From Achromobacter sp. MYb9 (GTDB lineage Bacteria > Pseudomonadota > Gammaproteobacteria > Burkholderiales > Burkholderiaceae_B), in assembly GCF_002975275.1 (NCBI RefSeq), contig NZ_PCOQ01000031.1, positions 1 to 64,000 on the forward strand: a stretch of DNA of 64,000 nt, given 5' to 3'. Of this stretch, positions 24,715-33,159 are shown piece after piece. Each line of letters begins with the position of its first letter. The first letter of the stretch is position 1. The notes under the pieces are model-generated. The model searched no databases. It was not told the origin of the DNA and saw nothing but the letters and a program-made list of their open reading frames with translations. Made by a program: the position numbers and the translations under genes.

Positions 24715-27700
24715 TTATTCTGCTTTGGCGTTGTCGAGGACGGGGGGAGGCACTTGCGTGGCTTCGGGGCAGGTCAGCGCCTCTTTCGGCCACGTGAGGT
24801 TTTCCTCCGCGTCGAAGATCACCACTGTGTCGCACAGCACGCCGAACAGGGCGGTCATTTTGCCGTGGGTGTCGATGAATTCGACCCCACCGTCCCGAAG
24901 GACCATCGCGCGCCCGTCATGGAAATCGTCGGCCCACTTGAACGCGGGCGGAATCGCGTAGCGCCCGGTCAAGTCGATGAATCCATACAGCTTGCCGGTG
25001 CGCTCCAGGCGGCGCGCGCGGGCCAGGCCGTCTTTCATCGGGCCGAGTTGGGAGAAGTGCGCGCCGACGACGCGCTTGCCGTCCGCGTTCACGAAACCCG
25101 AGCGGCCGCTTTCGTCGCTGTAGGGCGCCACGCCTTCGCTGGCGCCGTTGTACTCGACCGAATAGCGGCCGGGGAAACGCGTGATTTCCCGGCCTTGCAG
25201 GTCAGTCATGATGGCGCTGGATTCCGAAGCGTCGGTGAACAGCAGGCGTTGCATCGACGCTAGCGGAAAGCCGTCTCCGCGTTTTTCCAGCACCGTCTTG
25301 CCGCTTTGGTCGATCAGGCGGTATCCGGTGCCCAGGTTGACCCGTGCAAGGCCTTCCGGCTGCACGAAGAAGGGATTGAATTCGCCATACAGGGCGGGCA
25401 CGGCGAAATTGCCCCGGGCGTCGATTGCGCCTTCGCGTTCGTCGTTGCGCATGATGACCCAGTCGCCGTACTGCTCCCGGCTTTCCGGCTTACCTTGCGA
25501 CAGGCGGGTTGCGTGGCCCTGCGCGTCGAACAGCACGGGGCTGCCGTCCGCCAGTTCGCCGATATAGCGTCCGTCCTTGATCTTGGCGGGCTTGCCATAG
25601 ACGGTGGCGCTGGCCTTGCCGGTGCGAAGATTGACCAGACGGTACGGGCTGTCCGCGTAGCGGTTGGCGGTGTCCTTGGCGTCGGGGTCGTCCACCAGCA
25701 TGAAGCCGTCGCCCAGGTATTCCATCTTGTAGGCGCTCTCGTGCGTGGGGCGCACGACCCACTGGCCGTCGCGGTTGACGACGCCCCAGTGGTCCTTGTC
25801 CTGGACGCGGGCCCAGTCGTCTTCGAATTCCTCGATGTGTTCGTAGACGGGTTTCAGCGCCGGCGCGCCCCGGCGGATGTTCCAGATGCCCCAGCGGCGT
25901 GCGCGGTTCTCGTCCGGCGCGCGGTAAAGCAGCAGGTCGCCGTCAAGGTGCGTGGCGTCGGCCGCGACGTCGGCGGGAATGGGCACCGTCTTGCCGCGCG
26001 CGTCGATCAGCAAGGCGTCGTCGCGGGACATGTTCGACGTGCGGGCCCAGGTATAGGCGCCGCTGAACTTGCGGATGCCGCTGTACTTGGGCGGCACGGC
26101 CCAGGCGCCTTTGCCGTCGATGGCGCCGAACTTGCCGCCGGAGGTGCGCACGACCAGCGGCATCGTTGCGTCATAGGCGTCGATGGCCTCCCATTCCGGG
26201 TTCGAGACCACCGTGCCCGACGCCGTCAGGATCGACGGCGGCTGCTGGTAGTCGCCGGTTCGCAGCAACGCCAGCGGCATGCCCGCCGCGGCCCCGCTGC
26301 GCCCGGCGGTCTTGCCCGGGGAAAAGGCGGTGATCTCGTAGGCGCGCAATCGCGCGACGGTGTCGGCGTCCAGCAGCGGTTTGCCGTCCTCGGCGTAGAT
26401 CTGGATCAGGGCTTCGACGCCCGGCGCGGCCATGGACGTCGTCTGACTGTCGCCGTCTGCCAGAACGGCGGATACCGTCACGTCGGTGGCCGCCGCGGTA
26501 TCGGCATTCGGGTCGGACGCGGCCTGCGCGCTGTCCGCGGCCGTCGGCGGGGCCGCGACGTCCGTCATGACGGTCGCGGCGGTATCGGCCGCCGCCGCCG
26601 CGGGAACCGCATCCGCGGGGGCTCCGGCGTCGCCGGCAATGCCTGCGGCGTCGACGGCCTCGCCGGGATCGGCCTCGGCCGGCGTTCCTTCCTTCGCGGC
26701 ATCCATCAGGCCGGTCGCGCGGGTGGCGTCATCGGCCGCGCCGGCGTCCGCCGCGCCCGGCGACGACGCCCGCACGCCGTAGACCCAGGCCCGCCCCTGA
26801 TTGATCTCGACGCGGCCATGGTCCAGCGCCAACTGCTCCAGCGTGCCGGCCGGGCTGATCAACAGCGTCATCGAGACATCCGGCAGGTAACGCCAACCAT
26901 CGCGCTCCTGCAAGCCGACGTAGGCATTCGAGAAGGTGTGCAGCGTCTGGAGTTTGGCGTCCAATAGCGCCGCCTTGCCGTCTTCGGGCGTCACCAGCCA
27001 CAGGCCGGCCGCCACCCGCTGCACGCGTTCGTAGCGTGCGGGCGACAGCGCAGCACCGCGCGGATCCACGAATTGCCATTTTTCATCGCGGCGCACGGCC
27101 AGCACGCCGCCGTCGCGAATCGGCGCGGCCTGCGAGCGCAGCACGTCCGGCGACAGTGCCCAGCGGCCGTTGTCATCCAACAGGCCCCACCAGCCGTTGT
27201 AGCGGGATTCGCGCAACTGGGCTGGCAGATAGCCCTCGGTGGGGGCGGCCAGCGCCATCACGCCTGCGGGCAACGAGGCGGCCTTGCCCGTGGCGATATT
27301 AAAGAGACGCGGCGGCGTAGGCACTTCGATCGACGCCAATTTCTGTCCGGGCCGGAAACCCCACGTGCGCGTGCCCAGCTCGAAGGTCTTGATGACCTTG
27401 CCCTGACGATCGATCAGCACGTCGCGTTCGTCTTCTTCGGCCAAGGCCGTGCCTTCGGCATTGAATCCCGACGCGCTGCCGAAGCGTGGCTTGATGACCC
27501 ACTGGCCCCGGGTGTCGATGTAGCCCCAAAGACCGTCCTGGCTCACCGCGGCCAGGCCATTCTGGAACGGAGAGGCCTCGGCGTAGGCGGGGGTGATCGC
27601 CATGCGTCCTTGCTTGTCGAGGTAGCCCCAGACGCCCGCCGGGTCGTCGGCCGAGCCGGTCAGCACGGCCGCCAGGCCTTCGCTGTAGGCCTGATGGCAG

Positions 27701-27831
27701 TACGTGTCGGAGCCCTGGCCGTAGTAGCTGGCGGTGCACCGGTTGATCCACGAATCGGCGTGCGCCGGGCTGGCCAGGCTGGGCAGGGCAAACGCCAAGG
27801 CCAGCGTCAGGGGCTTGATCGCGGCCCTCAT
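24715..27831 (-). CDS. Large exported WG-repeat protein with Ala/Asp-rich linker (paralog A)
   Basis: A 1038-residue protein with signal peptide LTLALAFALPSLASPAHA, cleaved before DSWINRC. WG repeats are visible at the N-terminus (WGYLDKQGRMAITPAYAEA, WGYIDTRGQWVIKPRF), mid-chain (WGVVNRDGQWVVRPTHES) and near the end (YGFIDLTGRYAIPPAF). Between them, about residues 355-470 form an Ala/Asp-rich low-complexity linker. The end repeats the layout of the neighbour: VLCDTVVIFDAEENLTWPK...LTCPEA against VCGMRALYGSAGQRLWPL...ARC. ATG 27831 is chosen for the signal peptide; it lacks a Shine-Dalgarno and is preceded by CCTCCT, while the frame extends to a GTG at 27888. The pair is probably an ancient duplication. 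Confidence 0.85.
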   Translation of the reverse strand: MRAAIKPLTLALAFALPSLASPAHADSWINRCTASYYGQGSDTYCHQAYSEGLAAVLTGSADDPAGVWGYLDKQGRMAITPAYAEASPFQNGLAAVSQDGLWGYIDTRGQWVIKPRFGSASGFNAEGTALAEEDERDVLIDRQGKVIKTFELGTRTWGFRPGQKLASIEVPTPPRLFNIATGKAASLPAGVMALAAPTEGYLPAQLRESRYNGWWGLLDDNGRWALSPDVLRSQAAPIRDGGVLAVRRDEKWQFVDPRGAALSPARYERVQRVAAGLWLVTPEDGKAALLDAKLQTLHTFSNAYVGLQERDGWRYLPDVSMTLLISPAGTLEQLALDHGRVEINQGRAWVYGVRASSPGAADAGAADDATRATGLMDAAKEGTPAEADPGEAVDAAGIAGDAGAPADAVPAAAAADTAATVMTDVAAPPTAADSAQAASDPNADTAAATDVTVSAVLADGDSQTTSMAAPGVEALIQIYAEDGKPLLDADTVARLRAYEITAFSPGKTAGRSGAAAGMPLALLRTGDYQQPPSILTASGTVVSNPEWEAIDAYDATMPLVVRTSGGKFGAIDGKGAWAVPPKYSGIRKFSGAYTWARTSNMSRDDALLIDARGKTVPIPADVAADATHLDGDLLLYRAPDENRARRWGIWNIRRGAPALKPVYEHIEEFEDDWARVQDKDHWGVVNRDGQWVVRPTHESAYKMEYLGDGFMLVDDPDAKDTANRYADSPYRLVNLRTGKASATVYGKPAKIKDGRYIGELADGSPVLFDAQGHATRLSQGKPESREQYGDWVIMRNDEREGAIDARGNFAVPALYGEFNPFFVQPEGLARVNLGTGYRLIDQSGKTVLEKRGDGFPLASMQRLLFTDASESSAIMTDLQGREITRFPGRYSVEYNGASEGVAPYSDESGRSGFVNADGKRVVGAHFSQLGPMKDGLARARRLERTGKLYGFIDLTGRYAIPPAFKWADDFHDGRAMVLRDGGVEFIDTHGKMTALFGVLCDTVVIFDAEENLTWPKEALTCPEATQVPPPVLDNAKAE

Positions 27832-27984
27832 TGCAGGAGGGCGCGGGGCAGGCCCGCGGGAAGGAATGCGCCAAGCCGGACGTGCCACATGTCAGCTGCC
27901 TGTCAAAAATTGGGAGAGGCAGCACTGTAACCAGCAGTAGCAAACAATAAAGCGGCAAATGTAACGATTAAGAAGAAAACGTTA

Positions 27985-28131
27985 ATGCGCCATCACGTAC
28001 CGCAGCCTGAAGACCACCGTGTCTCCCGGCTGCGGTCCACGCCGGGCAAGGGCTCGGTGTTCTCGGTCCATGCGCCCGCGTCGATCCCGCCGGGTCACAT
28101 TCCCCCCGTGCATGTCGCGGACAAAAAATAA
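27985..28131 (+). pseudogene. Remnant of a sensor histidine kinase C-terminus
   Basis: A 48-codon frame encodes LRSTPGKGSVFSVHAPA, the typical end of a HATPase_c domain: the last strand with the G2-like (R)STPGxGSVFSV motif. About 18 unrelated residues precede it and 17 follow. None of the H, N, G1 or F boxes are present upstream, where the sequence is AT-rich and non-coding. It is therefore most likely the decayed 3' end of a kinase or hybrid kinase gene rather than a working small protein. No response regulator is nearby. Confidence 0.55.
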
Positions 28132-28217
28132 TCGGTTGAAGTCCCGGCTTGGCGCTTCTGTAATGGATGCCACGCGCCTTTGACGCCAGTGCGCCGCGCC
28201 AGACAGGAGAGAGCACC

Positions 28218-29462
28218 ATGCCGTCCCCGTTTGCCAGGTCTTACCCCGATGCCTCGCGGCTGTGGCTGCTGGTGTTGGCCGGCGGCATCGTCATGGGCCT
28301 GGCCCTGGGCGTGCGCCATGTACAGGGTCTGTTCCTGCTGCCGGTCTCGATGGACCGGGGCTGGAGCCGTGAAACCTTCGCCATGGCGATGGCGGTGCAG
28401 AATCTTACCTGGGGCATCGCCCAGCCCTTCACCGGCATGATTGCCGACCGCTACGGATCGGCCAAGGTCATTGGCGGGGGGCTGGTGTTCTACGCGCTGG
28501 GCCTGGTCGGCATGGCGCACGCGGCGACGCCTGTCGCCTTCCTGCTGACGGCGGGCGTGTGCATTGGCATCGCGCTATCCGGCTCCGCGTTCGCCGTCAT
28601 CTATGGGGCGCTGAGCCGGCTGGTGCCGCCCGAACGCCGGGGCTGGGCGCTGGGTGTGGCGGGCGCCGTCGGCGGATTGGGCCAGTTCATCTTGGTGCCA
28701 GCCGCGCAATGGCTGATCGGTGGCGGCGGATGGGTCAGCGCCCTGCTGGTGTTCGCGGTGCTGCTGGCTATCGTCCTGCCCTTGGCCTGGCCGTTGCGTG
28801 AACCGGCCCGCGCCGCGCACGACCCGGCCGCGCCGGACGCCGGCCTGTCCCTGCGCGCATCGATCCGCGAAGCGTTCGCCCAGCCGGGTTTCTGGCTATT
28901 GAACCTGGGGTTTCTGGCTTGCGGCTTCCAGCTGGCGTTCATTGGCACACACTTGCCCGCGTACCTGATGGACAAGGGCCTGCGCGCGTCCGACGCGGTG
29001 GGCGCGCTGGCAATCATCGCGCTGACCAATGTGATGGGCACGTATGCCTGCGGCATCCTGGGGGCGCGGCATCGCCGCAAGTACCTGCTGGCCGGCATCT
29101 ATCTGGTGCGCACCGCGGCCATCGCGCTGTTCCTGTTGCTGCCCCTGTCTTCCTGGACGGTCTATGCCTTCGCGGCCGTCATGGGTTTCATCTGGCTCGG
29201 CACGGTGCCACTGACCAACGGGCTGATCGCGCAGGTGTTCGGCGTGCGGTACCTGACCACGCTGTTCGGCTTCGTGTTCTTTGGCCACCAGCTGGGGTCG
29301 TTCCTGGGCGTGTGGCTGGGTGGCATCGTGTTCGAGGCTACCCGGTCCTATGACCTGATCTGGTTGATCGCGATGGCGCTGGGTGTCTTGTCGGCCATGT
29401 TGCATTGGCCGATCGATGACCGCGAAATCACGCGGAGGCAGACCGCCAGCGCGCCCGGCTGA
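28218..29462 (+). CDS. MFS transporter, oxalate/formate-antiporter-like
   Basis: A 414-residue inner-membrane transporter with 12 predicted helices in two bundles. The TM2-3 loop GMIADRYGSAKVIGGG matches motif A, and the N-terminal LALGVRHVQGLFLLPVSMDRGW resembles the OFA/monocarboxylate type of MFS, which takes up or exchanges small carboxylates. GGAGAG upstream supports ATG 28218; an upstream in-frame codon at 28167 is unlikely. The convergent cupin gene ends 2 bases beyond its stop. Substrate unknown. Confidence 0.87.
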   Translation: MPSPFARSYPDASRLWLLVLAGGIVMGLALGVRHVQGLFLLPVSMDRGWSRETFAMAMAVQNLTWGIAQPFTGMIADRYGSAKVIGGGLVFYALGLVGMAHAATPVAFLLTAGVCIGIALSGSAFAVIYGALSRLVPPERRGWALGVAGAVGGLGQFILVPAAQWLIGGGGWVSALLVFAVLLAIVLPLAWPLREPARAAHDPAAPDAGLSLRASIREAFAQPGFWLLNLGFLACGFQLAFIGTHLPAYLMDKGLRASDAVGALAIIALTNVMGTYACGILGARHRRKYLLAGIYLVRTAAIALFLLLPLSSWTVYAFAAVMGFIWLGTVPLTNGLIAQVFGVRYLTTLFGFVFFGHQLGSFLGVWLGGIVFEATRSYDLIWLIAMALGVLSAMLHWPIDDREITRRQTASAPG

Positions 29463-29464
29463 CG

Positions 29465-29845
29465 CTACAGCGGCCGGTGCTGCGTGCCCGCGCCCATGGT
29501 GATGTGCAGCATGCGACAGGGCTCGATCACCTTCACCGTGTGCCAGACGCCTTTCGGGATCACGTAGGCGTCGCCGCCCAGCATCTTCACTGCCTGGATG
29601 CCTGTCGGCCATTCCAGATGCAGCTCGGCCGCGCCCGACATCAGGCGCACGACTTCGTCCGCTTCAGGGTGCATCTCCCATTGCGGCCAGTCGGCGGCGA
29701 AGGTGTATTCCGACACCAGCCAGCCGCGGCCGTAGCGGTCCAGTTCCTCGGGCGTCTGCGACCAGAACGCATCCCCGCCGTTGACGGTGGAAGCCGCGCC
29801 GGAGGCGTCCAGCAAGACATAATGCGACGACAGATCGGTAGCCAT
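29465..29845 (-). CDS. Small cupin-domain protein
   Basis: A 126-residue single-domain cupin. The beta-barrel metal motifs are recognisable as WEMHPEADEVVRLMSGAAELHL (motif 1, cited in part as MHPEADEVV) and VIPKGVWHTVKVIEP (motif 2). The His and Glu ligands are His of EMHPE, Glu of ADEV and His of VWHTV. It starts at ATG 29845 after GAGG; the frame is open upstream to 30031 but that part is not cupin-like. Such proteins act as sugar-phosphate isomerases, dioxygenases or sensors, and nothing here decides between them. Confidence 0.8.
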   Translation of the reverse strand: MATDLSSHYVLLDASGAASTVNGGDAFWSQTPEELDRYGRGWLVSEYTFAADWPQWEMHPEADEVVRLMSGAAELHLEWPTGIQAVKMLGGDAYVIPKGVWHTVKVIEPCRMLHITMGAGTQHRPL

Positions 29846-29984
29846 TTTGCGCATCCTCGGGTGGGGAGTCGTGCTGTCATAGTAACGAGGCGAACCGGAT
29901 TCGTCCCAGGCGCGCGCGCCGGTTCCAGCGTGGCGCCGCGAAGCGATATCATGTCCCCCATCAGCAACCATAACGGGAAAGGCG

Positions 29985-30224
29985 ATGAGCCAGGGGTTCG
30001 ATGGGGTCAGGCCCGCGTCCGAATCGTCCATCGAGATCGGCTTCTTCTATGACGGCCGGCACTGCGTTGAACGCATCCGCGTCAAGCCCACCGCCGCCAA
30101 CCTGAAACGCGCCGCCGACCGCCGGGCAGCCATTTTGGAAGCCATCGCGCGCGGCGATTTCGATTACGACGCCGAGTTTCCCAAGCGCGGCACGCTTCCG
30201 AAGCCATCACAGGGTTCCGCATGA
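29985..30224 (+). CDS. Integrase-type arm DNA-binding (DUF3596) mini-protein
   Basis: A 79-residue protein that matches only the N-terminal arm-binding domain of phage tyrosine recombinases: IEIGFFYDGRHCVERIRVKP, TAANLKRAADRRAAILEAI, then RGDFDYDAEFPKRG. This is the pattern of DUF3596/Arm-DNA-bind_1. The core-binding and catalytic domains are absent, and the sequence after it is an unrelated gene. Its stop overlaps the next start as ATGA, so it appears to be an intact, coupled cistron. It could be a domesticated prophage relic used as a small DNA-binding protein, or merely a decayed integrase start. Confidence 0.7.
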   Translation: MSQGFDGVRPASESSIEIGFFYDGRHCVERIRVKPTAANLKRAADRRAAILEAIARGDFDYDAEFPKRGTLPKPSQGSA

Positions 30225-30787
30225 CAAGCCACACGCAACTGATCGTCAACGACCTTACGCCGCAGGCCTTTTCGGCTTACGGCTGGATGCTGGGCAAGCC
30301 CATGCCGGACGGCAATGGCGTGCCGCTGTTTTCCAATCCGGCCACGGATTTCTGGCAGGAACACGTGTTCAACACGGGCGCGGGCGGCGACGCCGAACTG
30401 CTGTGGGTCAACTACCGCAGCCCGTCCGTGGAAATCGCCAGTCTGGAAAAGCACCTGCTGACGCAACAGGCCATCGTGCCGCTGACGGGCCAGATCATCC
30501 AGGTGGTTGCAAAGAGCGCCGCCGACGGCAGCCCGGATCTCACCACGCTGGCCGCGTTTCGCGTGCCGCAGGGGCAGGGCGTCTGCATGCGGCCGGGTTG
30601 CTGGCATGCGACCCGTGTCGTCGAGCACGAAGTTACTTGCCTGATGTTGACGCGCAGGTCCACGACGGTGGACCTGATCCAGCATCTGACCACCGAGGCG
30701 CGCGCCACGGAAAGCGCCATCGTGGAGATTCCCCTCCATCAGCTGGAAAGCCTGGCCGAAATGACGCCGGAAACCGCCATGCAATAA
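30221..30787 (+). CDS. Ureidoglycolate lyase (AllA)-like protein
   Basis: A 188-residue cytosolic protein of the ureidoglycolate hydrolase/lyase family, which cleaves ureidoglycolate to glyoxylate and urea in allantoin degradation. Family-type segments include FSAYGWMLGKPMP near the N-terminus, LEKHLLTQQAIVPLTG, and the cupin-like AAFRVPQGQGVCMRPGCWHATR carrying the conserved histidine (cited in part as GQGVCMRPGCWHA). No other purine or allantoin genes are in view, so the substrate could differ. It overlaps the DUF3596 gene by four bases and is likely translated by coupling. Confidence 0.75.
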   Translation: MTSHTQLIVNDLTPQAFSAYGWMLGKPMPDGNGVPLFSNPATDFWQEHVFNTGAGGDAELLWVNYRSPSVEIASLEKHLLTQQAIVPLTGQIIQVVAKSAADGSPDLTTLAAFRVPQGQGVCMRPGCWHATRVVEHEVTCLMLTRRSTTVDLIQHLTTEARATESAIVEIPLHQLESLAEMTPETAMQ

Positions 30788-30820
30788 GCGCGGCCAGGCG
30801 CGCGGCGCAATTCCCGCTTC

Positions 30821-30856
30821 ATTCCGCGATGGTTATTCCGCGACGGTCATTCCGCC
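30821..30856. repeat. 14-bp tandem repeat across the stop codon of the Cys-pair protein gene
   Basis: ATTCCGCGATGGTT (30821-30834) is followed by ATTCCGCGACGGTC (30835-30848) and a partial ATTCCGCC (30849-30856). The minus-strand stop codon TGA lies at 30849-30847, and each unit would supply an in-frame-like GGAATGA/GGAATAA. It is probably replication slippage at the gene end. Confidence 0.6.
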
Positions 30857-31437
30857 TTGCGGCACGCTGCGCCCAGGCGCTTGAACAGCGGCCATTTGTT
30901 GCGGTAGCCGTCCGTCCAGCACATGGCGGTAAACGCTGCCAGGGGTTCGTCCACCGCATGCACCACGATCTGCGCCGCCGCCGCATCGTCCTTCGGGCAG
31001 AAGGGCTGGCCGGGAGTCGGGTACAGCGCACCTTCCCACACGGCGCTGTCGCAGTGTTCGCAGAAATTGGTCCACTGGCCGTTGCGCTCCGGGTTCTGCC
31101 GCACGGTGGGGGCCAGTGCGCGCAGCGTGCGTGCGACGGGGTCCGACAAGATGCCAACCTGCGACAGCAGCGCGGGCCCCTCGATGTGCTGCCATTGCGC
31201 AGGGCTGAATAGCCATTGGTGGAACGCGCCAGGGTCCAGCCCAGTGCTGTCCCCCTCGGCGTCCAGGTCAAGGTCGCCTTCCGTGCTCTCGTGGTCGGGC
31301 GGCACGGCCAGCGCGAACACGGGCGTGGATTCTCCGCATTGGGAGCAGCGGCACGAAGCCTGCAGCACGTAGTACGACGGTGCTCGCAGGTTTGCGCCCA
31401 GTTCGTCGCCGTCCTTCTCTTGATTCAGTATGCCCAT
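30847..31437 (-). CDS. Hypothetical protein with two Cys-X2-Cys pairs
   Basis: A 196-residue protein that I do not recognise. Its cysteines are arranged as SCRCSQCGES near residue 30 and NFCEHCDSAVW near residue 140, which could form a zinc site. Between them are an acidic stretch (EGDLDLDAEGD) and VGILSDPVARTLRALAPTV. The start at ATG 31437 is uncertain: AGGAAC lies about 12 bases upstream, and an in-frame ATG at 31497 is possible. It is convergent with the ureidoglycolate-lyase-like gene and divergent from the DUF1254 lipoprotein gene. Confidence 0.65.
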   Translation of the reverse strand: MGILNQEKDGDELGANLRAPSYYVLQASCRCSQCGESTPVFALAVPPDHESTEGDLDLDAEGDSTGLDPGAFHQWLFSPAQWQHIEGPALLSQVGILSDPVARTLRALAPTVRQNPERNGQWTNFCEHCDSAVWEGALYPTPGQPFCPKDDAAAAQIVVHAVDEPLAAFTAMCWTDGYRNKWPLFKRLGAACRKAE

Positions 31438-31598
31438 GCCTGTTGTGTTGTTCCTGTGCGAACCCGTGCTGAACTTGCTGCACCGGTCCTTTTTCATCAA
31501 CGGGAAATATGCCAGAATCGTTTTCCGGATTTCCTGCTTAGCCCGCGACGCTGCCGCCACCAGGGCGTTGCCAACATCAGCCACGTGTTGGAGCCACC

Positions 31599-33071
31599 AT
31601 GCGCGACCGCCAGAGTAGCACTGGATTTTCCTCCGCCTTGCGTGGCAAGCCCGCGCGGTGGTTCACGGCGGCGCTGCTGGCAGGCGGTCTGGCCGGGTGT
31701 AGCTTCACGTCGCCGGACGAGGCAACCGGGTCGCAATCGGTGGGCATCCAGGGCGTGACGGGCCAGCAGGCGCGCAGCATCGCCCGCGAGGCCTATCTGT
31801 ACGGCACGCCCATGGTCGCCAGTTACCAGACCATGTACGCGTTCAGCATCGACAAGAACAACCCGCAATACAAGGGGCCGTTCAATACAGTGAACAGTAT
31901 TTCGCGCGTCTTCACGCCCGAAGACACGGCATTCGTCACGCCGAACGCCGATACGCCTTATTCGTTCGCCATCCTGGACCTGCGCGCCGAACCCGTCGTC
32001 ATTTCCGTGCCCCCCATGGAAAAGCGCCGTTACTTCGTCCTGCAATTGATGGACCTGTACACGTACAACTTTGCCTACATCGGCAGCCGCACCACCGGCA
32101 ACGGCGGCGGCAACTTCCTGATCGCCGGCCCGCGTTGGAAAGGCAGCGTGCCCAAGGGCATCACCAAGGTGATCAAGTCGGAAACCGAACTGGTCAACAT
32201 GGTGGGCCGGACCCAGTTGTTCAACCCGGCAGACCTTGAGAACGTCAAACGCATCCAGGCGCGCTACAAGATCCAGCCCTTGTCGGCCTTCGCCAAGCGG
32301 CCTGCGCCACCCGCGCCGCCTGCGGTGGATTGGATCCCGCCGGTGCCTCCCGGCGAAATGCGCTCGTCGCTCGAGTTCTACAACCAACTGGCTTTCTTGC
32401 TGCAATTCGCGCCTACGCACCCCACCGAGAAATGGCTGCGTGAACGTTTCGCCAGCATTGGCTTGAAGCCTGGGCAGCCCTTCAAAACCGAGGGCATGAA
32501 CCCTGCATTGCGCCGCGCGCTGCAAGAAGGCATGCATTCGGCGCAGAACGACATCGACAAGAACCGCGCGGCGCTTGCCGGCAAGACCGACACGCTGTTC
32601 GGCGACCGCAACACGCTGAAGAACGACTATCTGTCGCGCGCCACCGGCACGCAGGTCGGCATTGGCGCCAACAGCCGCGATGAAGCGCTGTATCCGGTGC
32701 TGGAAAAGGACAGCCGCGGCCAGGAGCTGGATGGTCAGTACGCCTACAAGGTGCGTTTCGCGCCGCGCAGCCTGCCGCCGGTCAACGCGTTCTGGTCCAT
32801 GACCATGTACGGGTTGCCCTCGCAGTTGCTGGTCTCGAATCCCATCAATCGCTACTTGATCAACTCGCCCATGCTGTCGTCCCTGAAGAAGGACGCAGAC
32901 GGGGGCTTGACGATCTACATCCAGGCAAAATCGCCAGGCAAGGGCAAGGAATCCAACTGGCTGCCCGCGCCGCAAGGCCCGTTCATGGTGACGATGCGCT
33001 ACTACTGGCCGAAGCCGGCCTTGCTGGAAGGCAAGTGGGAATCGCCGGGAATAGAGCGGGTGGCGCAATAG
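31599..33071 (+). CDS. DUF1254/DUF1214 lipoprotein
   Basis: A 490-residue exported protein with a lipoprotein signal: a basic start, a hydrophobic segment FTAALLAGGLAGCSF and a lipobox LAGC near residue 34. The N-terminal half matches DUF1254 (REAYLYGTPMVASYQTMYAF, PNADTPYSFAILDL), and the C-terminal part matches DUF1214 (GRDRNTLKNDYLSRA region and NAFWSMTMYGLPSQLLVSNP). Such proteins are widespread in Proteobacteria without an assigned activity. GGAG lies 5 bases before the ATG. A LysR gene follows, perhaps its regulator. Confidence 0.85.
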   Translation: MRDRQSSTGFSSALRGKPARWFTAALLAGGLAGCSFTSPDEATGSQSVGIQGVTGQQARSIAREAYLYGTPMVASYQTMYAFSIDKNNPQYKGPFNTVNSISRVFTPEDTAFVTPNADTPYSFAILDLRAEPVVISVPPMEKRRYFVLQLMDLYTYNFAYIGSRTTGNGGGNFLIAGPRWKGSVPKGITKVIKSETELVNMVGRTQLFNPADLENVKRIQARYKIQPLSAFAKRPAPPAPPAVDWIPPVPPGEMRSSLEFYNQLAFLLQFAPTHPTEKWLRERFASIGLKPGQPFKTEGMNPALRRALQEGMHSAQNDIDKNRAALAGKTDTLFGDRNTLKNDYLSRATGTQVGIGANSRDEALYPVLEKDSRGQELDGQYAYKVRFAPRSLPPVNAFWSMTMYGLPSQLLVSNPINRYLINSPMLSSLKKDADGGLTIYIQAKSPGKGKESNWLPAPQGPFMVTMRYYWPKPALLEGKWESPGIERVAQ

Positions 33072-33159
33072 GCACATCGGCGCGCATCGCCTGGATTGGG
33101 ACGCCGAAGACCGGCCGGGCCAAGGCCGGCCGCTTGTCCCATCGGGAGGGTTCAGGGGC

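Noticed and set aside
25306-26967. A 553-codon plus-strand open frame opposite WG-repeat paralog A
   Set aside because: Gly/Arg/Val-rich antisense translation of repeats and of the Ala/Asp-rich linker; no motif or ribosome site.
29985-30224. An integrated element with attachment sites at the DUF3596 gene
   Set aside because: No tRNA, direct repeats, recombinase catalytic domain or other mobile genes are found nearby.
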